This document shows positions 5,436 through 9,824 of a stretch of DNA of 9,824 bases, piece by piece; positions within the stretch are counted from its first letter, which is position 1; each line of letters opens with the position of its first letter. Under the pieces are notes generated by a model. It made no database searches. It was not told the DNA's origin and worked only from the letters and a program-made list of their open reading frames with translations. The DNA comes from Deltaproteobacteria bacterium (GTDB taxonomy: Bacteria > Desulfobacterota > Desulfuromonadia > Desulfuromonadales > Geopsychrobacteraceae), in NCBI GenBank assembly GCA_009993495.1, contig JAACTI010000074.1:1-9824 (forward strand), read 5' to 3'. The position numbers and the translations under genes were made by a program.

Positions 5436-7271
5436 ATGTTATCACACTCTCAATTTGAATCCCGGTTCAGGGATCTTGATCAGCAGATCGAAATTCTGAC
5501 GCAACGCGTCGCACAACTGGAAGAAACCCTGGCCGCCCGCCCTTTGACTGCGGCGGTTCGGCCCCGAAGAGCCCCGGTCAAAGACGCGGTAGCCGCCCCC
5601 CCGGAAGAAGTTCCCAACCGGGTGCTGAATATGCTCGGGGGCAGCTCGCTGCTGCCACGGATTGCCACCCTGTGTTTTTTGCTGGTGGTGGCTCTGGGCC
5701 TGCGTACCTTGACTGATTCCGGCATACTCGATGTCCAGATCGGCTCAGTTATCGGTATGGTTTACGCCGCCGTTCTCATGTTTGTCGGCTGGTTGCAATA
5801 TCGTAAAAAAGGCCCGCTGGCGCCCGTGTTTTCCATCAGTGGCGGCCTGCTTATGTTCAGCATCGTGCTTGAGTCCCATGCCCGCTTTGCGTCCATTCCT
5901 TCGGAGCTGGCCTATGTGATGCTGGTTCTCACCGGCATTGCCCTGTCCGTCACCAGTTATCAAAACCATGTTCGCCTGCCCATTTTGCTCGGCGCCCTGG
6001 GCATGTGTCTTTCGAGCGTGGCCATCGACTGGCCACTGCCCTTCTTCCCCTACCTGCTGCTGGTGCTCTGGCTGTCGATTCTCATGTCCTATTTTGCCAC
6101 CCGCCTCAAGCGCTGTTCATGGCTGCGCATTTTTACCCTGGTCGCAACCCTGCTGGTGATTGCGGTCTGGTGGCTGAAACTCGAAAAATATACCAAGGTG
6201 CGAATTGACGATATTCCCGCAATTCTTGCGCCTGGCTGGGTTTATCCCGTCACTTTCCTCCTTTCGAGCACCCTGCTGGCTATGGCTCTCTTCGGTATTG
6301 TCCGCAGCGGGGAAGAGCGCATTTCCAAGTTCGATTTGACCTTGCCGCTTATCAATGTGGTCTGGGCGCATCTGTTTCTGCGTTATCAGGTACAACATAT
6401 AGCAGTGATTGGCGCCTTGTCGACACTGGTGGCTTTTTTCCATTTCGGGATCGTCTGGAAACTGGCGCAACGCAAGTTGTTGCGTGCTCCCGGCACCAAC
6501 GCCTTCACCATGGCAGGTGCCGCCCTGCTGTGCCTGGCTCTGCCCGACATCTTTGGCAACATTCTTTACGCCTTGCCGGTACTTTCGCTGGTGGCGGTAG
6601 CCGTGAATTATTTTGCCGACCGCTGGCACAGCGGTGGCATGCGCCTGACCGCCTATCTGCTACAGGTGGTGGTCACCATCGGGATCAGTTGGGTGCTGGT
6701 GGAAGATGGCGTCGCCGATCACTTAATTGATGGTCTGGTGGTCAGCGCCATCTGTGGTCTCTTGAGCATCTATCACTATCGTTACTGTCGTAAGAATCCG
6801 CCGGCGGAAGAATCTCAACTCTTCAGCCAATACGACAGTGACGACCAAAGCGCCATTTCTATTTTGCTCGCCGGCCTGACTAACGGTTTTTTCATGACCA
6901 TGGTGCTGGTTTATCAAGGGCTGCTCCTCTATCCCGACGCTCAGGTTGAGGTTGCTTTCACCGCCATTCAATCCGTTGCCATTAATGGCGCGGCAACGGT
7001 CATCATGAGTCTGGCCCTGGCCTGGCGCAACAAAGAGCTGCGCAACGTTGCAATCCTGATAACAATTATTGGCGGGCTCAAGGTTTTTCTGGGTGATCTG
7101 CTGAGCATCAACGGTCTGGGCTTGGTGGTCAGCGTCTTCTCCTTCGGGGTTGCCGCGTCCCTCGAATCTTATGCCCTGACCCGCTGGCAAAAATTGGAGA
7201 GCTGGGAAAAGCGCAAACAGACGGGAACCCTGGAAAACGCAACCGCCGAATTGCCGCAGATCGGCAAATAA
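5436..7271 (+). CDS. DUF2339-like multi-spanning membrane protein
   Basis: A 611-residue protein of unknown function. Residues 5-34 form an amphipathic coiled coil (RDLDQQIEILTQRVAQLEETL), followed by a Pro/Ala/Arg-rich linker (35-62). Essentially the whole remainder is hydrophobic, with well over ten TM helices, broken by one polar loop at about 448-475. The first membrane segment (GLRTLTDSGILDVQIGSVIG) and the ending (GGLKVFLGDLLSINGLGLVVSVFSFG) resemble the start and finish of DUF2339 proteins, and the length is within their broad range. The start at 5436 is chosen because AGGAGG (5424-5429) lies six bases before it; the in-frame ATG at 5382 has no such site and falls within the likely promoter. 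The gene is divergent from the cytochrome operon and ends in its own terminator, so it is probably monocistronic. A role in envelope or respiratory function is only a guess from position. Confidence 0.7.
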   Translation: MLSHSQFESRFRDLDQQIEILTQRVAQLEETLAARPLTAAVRPRRAPVKDAVAAPPEEVPNRVLNMLGGSSLLPRIATLCFLLVVALGLRTLTDSGILDVQIGSVIGMVYAAVLMFVGWLQYRKKGPLAPVFSISGGLLMFSIVLESHARFASIPSELAYVMLVLTGIALSVTSYQNHVRLPILLGALGMCLSSVAIDWPLPFFPYLLLVLWLSILMSYFATRLKRCSWLRIFTLVATLLVIAVWWLKLEKYTKVRIDDIPAILAPGWVYPVTFLLSSTLLAMALFGIVRSGEERISKFDLTLPLINVVWAHLFLRYQVQHIAVIGALSTLVAFFHFGIVWKLAQRKLLRAPGTNAFTMAGAALLCLALPDIFGNILYALPVLSLVAVAVNYFADRWHSGGMRLTAYLLQVVVTIGISWVLVEDGVADHLIDGLVVSAICGLLSIYHYRYCRKNPPAEESQLFSQYDSDDQSAISILLAGLTNGFFMTMVLVYQGLLLYPDAQVEVAFTAIQSVAINGAATVIMSLALAWRNKELRNVAILITIIGGLKVFLGDLLSINGLGLVVSVFSFGVAASLESYALTRWQKLESWEKRKQTGTLENATAELPQIGK

Positions 7272-7306
7272 CTTCCACCCGATGATCACTCAACCATGAG
7301 AATTTA

Positions 7307-7342
7307 CCGTTGCACTTGGTTGAAGGGGTGCAACGGTTTTTT
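7307..7342 (+). terminator. Intrinsic terminator of the DUF2339-like gene
   Basis: A perfect nine-pair stem (CCGTTGCAC at 7307-7315 with GTGCAACGG at 7328-7336) closes a 12-base loop and is followed by six T residues (7337-7342). It begins 36 bases after the stop codon. Confidence 0.88.
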
Positions 7343-7651
7343 GTGCCTTATCCCCTCTGCTGCGGTCCGCGTAAAAAGCCGAATCATTGAGCGCAGAGAT
7401 TTGATCAACTATGGCTTGAATTTTGCGGACGATAGATTTAATCTGAAAAAACAGTAACTCAGACGCAGACGCCAAGTTCACTCAGAAAATCGAAGAGTTA
7501 AGCGAAAAGTTCAAACCCGCTGCCCGGTAAATGTTTTCTTGGCTTAATGTCCCATTTTTATGACTTTCTGTGTTTTTTCAGGTTCTAAAAGCCGTTTTCA
7601 GGTTTAAGGTTTCGTCCACAAGGGTTACGGCCTTCTTCTCCCGCGCACAGC
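7343..7651. other. Gene-poor spacer before ktrB, with a possible frameshifted coding remnant
   Basis: No clear gene was found. On the plus strand a short open stretch runs from about 7341 to a stop at 7455-7457 and reads like RIIERRDLINYGLNFADD in its middle. A second stretch in the next frame, from 7447 to a stop at 7528-7530, reads as a polar, helix-like tail ending FTQKIEELSEKFKPAAR. The two frames meet at a run of six A (7446-7451), so one base change there would join them into about 60 residues. There is no ribosome site for either. Further on, TTTTCAGGTT occurs twice, 20 bases apart (7575-7584 and 7595-7604). No riboswitch or small-RNA signature was recognised. The ktrB promoter is presumably somewhere in 7530-7640, but only a weak candidate (ATGACT, 18 bases, TCTAAA at 7560-7589) is visible. 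Confidence 0.35.
7575..7604. repeat. Short direct repeat TTTTCAGGTT, two copies
   Basis: Two exact ten-base copies, at 7575-7584 and 7595-7604, start 20 bases apart, close to two helical turns, and both are followed within a base or so by TAA. They lie 48-77 bases before the assigned ktrB start. The regular spacing would suit a pair of protein-binding sites on one face of the DNA, but a short AT-rich repeat can arise by chance. Confidence 0.3.
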
Positions 7652-9049
7652 TTGAAAGCTGCCACCTTGAACATTTTAACCCCCTTTAAACAAGTGAAAT
7701 CCCTGTCGCCGGCGCAAGTGCTGGTGTGCTCTTATGCCCTTGCCATTCTGCTTGGTACCCTGCTGCTCGCGACCCCCCTTGCTGCCGAGGGAGAAAGACT
7801 TTCCTTTCTCGATGCCCTGTTTACCGCCACCTCGGCTCAGTGTGTCACGGGCCTGACCCTGGTCGATACTGGCACCCGCCTGAGCTTTTTTGGCCAAATT
7901 GTCGTTTTGGCTCTGATTCAGATTGGTGGCCTGGGAATCACCACTTTTTCGGTGTATCTCTTCATCTACCTGCGCGTCGGGGTCAGTGCCCGGGGACGCT
8001 GGATCATCAATGAAACCCTGCTGCATTCGCCGGCAGGATCCTGGCGTGAACTGGTGCGCAGTATCTTTGTCTTGACTCTGGTCATTGAAGCCCTGGGCGC
8101 ACTGATGTTGTCTTTCGTTTTCGTTCCCGCTTTGGGCTGGGGGGCTGGGCTGTTCAGTGCGATTTTTCACGCGATTTCAGCCTTTTGTAATGCGGGGTTT
8201 TCCCTTTTCAGTGACAGCCTGGTTGGTTTTCGCAGTAATCCGCTGGTGAATATGACGATTACTTTTCTCATCATCCTGGGCGGAATCGGCTTTCTGGTAA
8301 TGCGCGAACTGTTAGAATTTTTCCGTTACAAGGCGCAGGTCAAAAAACGCCACCCACGTTTATCGCTCCACACACGCATCGTTTTGTTGGCGACCCTGTT
8401 TCTCATCACTTACGGCACCCTGATGATCGGCTGGCTCGAAAGCGATAATGCGCTGCTCGGCATGTCGGCGCTGGAGGGCTTCTGGATCGCATTTTTTCAA
8501 TCAGTGACAACGCGCACCGCCGGATTTAATACCATCGATCTCAATCTGTTTGGTGCCCCCACCCTCTTTCTGATGATTTTCCTCATGTTTATCGGGGCCT
8601 CGCCCGGTTCCGCCGGCGGCGGGATCAAAACCACCAGTCTGGCGTTGTTCTTTGCCATATTTTACAGCCGCCTGAAAGGCAGCCCACATACCAGTTTGTT
8701 TCGACGTACCATTCCCGATGAAGTGATCACCCGCGCCCTGGCCCTGGTTATGCTCGCAATCACTCTGGTTGGGATCGCCCTCTTGGGGCTGCTGATTGTC
8801 CAAAGTCCCGATCTGGCTCATGAGGTGCCACGCGAATTTCTCAGCTACAGCTTTGAAGCGGTTTCCGCCTTTGCAACCGTGGGCCTGTCCCTGGGCGCAA
8901 CGGCCAAACTTACGGTAGGGGGCAAATTGATTATCATTGGGCTGATGTTTGCCGGTCGGGTGGGCCTGCTTACGATGGCTTTTGCCATTGCCGGCCGCAC
9001 CCGCCGAACCGCGCCACATTACGCTGAAGAAAATATCATGATCGGTTAA
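7652..9049 (+). CDS. ktrB: KtrB/TrkH-family potassium channel subunit
   Basis: A 465-residue integral membrane K+ uptake subunit built from four M1-P-M2 repeats. Each pore loop keeps its selectivity glycine: TSAQCVTGL (Gly67), AFCNAGFS (Gly182), TTRTAGFN (Gly291) and AFATVGLS (Gly411). The flexible gating loop GASPGSAGGGIKTTS (315-329) and the conserved Arg in GRVGLLT (Arg436) are present. The length suits KtrB better than the longer TrkH. The start is uncertain. No ATG lies in frame between the upstream stop at 7586 and the first helix. TTG at 7652 is used here, but TTG 7667 or GTG 7694 are possible, and none has a good Shine-Dalgarno match. The KtrA gene follows 16 bases after the stop, which confirms the pairing. 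It should import K+ under control of nucleotide binding to that partner. Confidence 0.93.
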   Translation: MKAATLNILTPFKQVKSLSPAQVLVCSYALAILLGTLLLATPLAAEGERLSFLDALFTATSAQCVTGLTLVDTGTRLSFFGQIVVLALIQIGGLGITTFSVYLFIYLRVGVSARGRWIINETLLHSPAGSWRELVRSIFVLTLVIEALGALMLSFVFVPALGWGAGLFSAIFHAISAFCNAGFSLFSDSLVGFRSNPLVNMTITFLIILGGIGFLVMRELLEFFRYKAQVKKRHPRLSLHTRIVLLATLFLITYGTLMIGWLESDNALLGMSALEGFWIAFFQSVTTRTAGFNTIDLNLFGAPTLFLMIFLMFIGASPGSAGGGIKTTSLALFFAIFYSRLKGSPHTSLFRRTIPDEVITRALALVMLAITLVGIALLGLLIVQSPDLAHEVPREFLSYSFEAVSAFATVGLSLGATAKLTVGGKLIIIGLMFAGRVGLLTMAFAIAGRTRRTAPHYAEENIMIG

Positions 9050-9065
9050 ATCGGGAGACAAGAGA

Positions 9066-9722
9066 GTGAAAAAGAAATTTTGCGTCATCGGGCTAGGCAG
9101 TTTTGGTTCCCATATTGTTGAAACTCTGTACAACGAAGGGCACGAAGTAACCGGGATTGATATCAATAAAGACCGGGTAGAGGCGGTCAAAGATACGTCT
9201 TCCTGCGCAATTATCGGCGACGCGGCCAACAAGGATTTTTTGGAAGCCCAGGGCGTTCAGGACATGGATGCTATCGTCGTTTCTACCGGCGATCGCTCCC
9301 ACATTTCAACTCTGATCGTGCTTTATCTGAAAGAATTGAAGGTGCCACGGATTATTGCCAAGGCCATCAGTGAAGATCATGGCCGAATTCTGGCCAAGGT
9401 CGGGGCGACCGATGTCATTTTCCCCGAAAAAGATATGGCCATTCGGGTGGCGCGCAACATGTCGACCCCCAATATCCTCGAAAATATTCCCCTGGCCGAA
9501 GATTACTCGCTGTTTGAAACCGAGCCCCCTGCGCATTTTCTGGGGAAATCACTGATTGAGCTCGATCTGCGTAAAAAATATCAGTTGACGATTATTGCAA
9601 TTAAAGATGTGCTGACCGATGAGTTTATTGCGGCACCGCCGCCAACGCACCGGCTCAAAGACAGTGATTTGCTCATCATTCTGGGGAAAACCGAAGACAT
9701 CGAGCAGGCCCTGCACAAATAG
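9066..9722 (+). CDS. ktrA: KtrA/TrkA-family RCK regulatory subunit of K+ uptake
   Basis: A 218-residue cytoplasmic gating subunit. The N-terminal RCK_N (Rossmann) domain, about 3-120, has the nucleotide motif GLGSFG (Gly9, Gly11, Gly14), the acidic residue Asp32 at the end of the second strand and GDA at 51-53. The segment KVGATDVIFPEKDMAIRVA (111-129) is characteristic of KtrA/KtrC. A single RCK_C domain (about 135-217) completes the protein. One N+C pair, rather than the duplicated pair of E. coli TrkA, fits the Ktr class; such proteins form an octameric ring under the KtrB dimer and switch it with ATP/ADP or NAD(H). RCK_C in some species also binds cyclic di-AMP; nothing here tests that. 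The start is GTG at 9066, eight bases after GGGAG. It is the second gene of the pair. Confidence 0.94.
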   Translation: MKKKFCVIGLGSFGSHIVETLYNEGHEVTGIDINKDRVEAVKDTSSCAIIGDAANKDFLEAQGVQDMDAIVVSTGDRSHISTLIVLYLKELKVPRIIAKAISEDHGRILAKVGATDVIFPEKDMAIRVARNMSTPNILENIPLAEDYSLFETEPPAHFLGKSLIELDLRKKYQLTIIAIKDVLTDEFIAAPPPTHRLKDSDLLIILGKTEDIEQALHK

Positions 9723-9730
9723 ATCTGAAA

Positions 9731-9824
9731 TCAGGGGCGGATAAGCCCAAACTCTTGAATATACCTGGCTGTTCGGCTGGCGGGGGAGCGTTTGAGCAGT
9801 GCCCGCAGAGCGTCTTCATCGTCC
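9731..9824 (-). CDS. 3' end of an unidentified gene (partial)
   Basis: The right edge contains an open minus-strand frame whose last 30 residues read DDEDALRALLKRSPASRTAR followed by YIQEFGLIRP and a TGA stop (9731-9733). The frame is open to the window edge and has a natural amino-acid mix with typical codon use, so it is probably the C-terminus of a real protein. It meets ktrA tail to tail with an eight-base gap. I do not recognise the family; a helical, Arg-rich tail is all that can be said. Confidence 0.6.
   Translation of the reverse strand, partial: DDEDALRALLKRSPASRTARYIQEFGLIRP

Noticed and set aside
6723..7289. Minus-strand open frame opposite the end of the DUF2339-like gene
   Set aside because: It is a reverse shadow of hydrophobic codons (rich in Gln and Asn) and has no ribosome site or family resemblance.
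7290..7481. Minus-strand 63-codon frame across the terminator at 7307-7342
   Set aside because: It starts at a GTG without a ribosome site and reads through a strong terminator hairpin of the plus-strand gene. The hydrophobic-helical look of its first half is not enough.
7343..7651. A GEMM or c-di-AMP riboswitch in the ktrB leader
   Set aside because: K+ genes are often under such control, but the conserved cores of those riboswitches could not be found by eye. A covariance-model search would decide.
8501..9232. A long minus-strand open frame (243 codons) across ktrB and ktrA
   Set aside because: Its protein is rich in Gln, Gly, His and Asn with no hydrophobic core or motif, as expected for the reverse of a membrane-protein gene. 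The plus-strand KtrB and KtrA motifs fully explain the region.

Overview
The window reads as a stretch of chromosome from a Desulfuromonadales/Geobacter-like bacterium. This is an inference from three things: a membrane module of a tetrahaem cytochrome c, a Tat-exported four-cluster ferredoxin and an NrfD-type quinone subunit with no molybdenum enzyme; a Ktr-type potassium transporter; and the general protein style. No mobile element, CRISPR array, tRNA or rRNA was seen. The gene content is mostly recognisable housekeeping and respiratory material rather than a dense accessory island.

Layout. (1) 158-1185, plus strand: a secreted DUF4920-type protein followed five bases later by a small PepSY-associated membrane protein. 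(2) 1194-2514, minus strand: a three-gene unit (LapA-domain membrane protein, isochorismatase-family hydrolase, YdcZ/DUF606 transporter) with a good sigma70-like promoter at 2544-2572. (3) 2633-5192, minus strand: a tightly packed respiratory operon in the order tetrahaem cytochrome, ferredoxin, NrfD. It has a strong promoter (5239-5268) and an intrinsic terminator (2579-2605). (4) 5436-7271, plus strand: a large DUF2339-like membrane protein, divergent from the respiratory operon and closed by an intrinsic terminator (7307-7342). (5) 7343-7651: a gene-poor spacer with a possible frameshifted coding remnant and a short direct repeat. (6) 7652-9722, plus strand: the KtrB-like channel subunit and its KtrA-like RCK regulator. 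(7) 9731-9824, minus strand: the 3' end of an unidentified gene running off the right edge.

How they work together. The three-gene respiratory module most likely moves electrons between the menaquinone pool (NrfD subunit in the membrane), a chain of four [4Fe-4S] clusters on the periplasmic face, and a membrane-anchored tetrahaem cytochrome that can exchange electrons with soluble periplasmic cytochromes. Its composition resembles the Cbc4 (CbcS/CbcT/CbcU) complex described in Geobacter. KtrA and KtrB form a nucleotide-gated K+ uptake system. The most unusual points are the stand-alone quinone-cytochrome module, the exported Cys-pair protein coupled to a PepSY-type membrane protein, and the unexplained spacer before ktrB. 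I did not find a convincing wholly new system.
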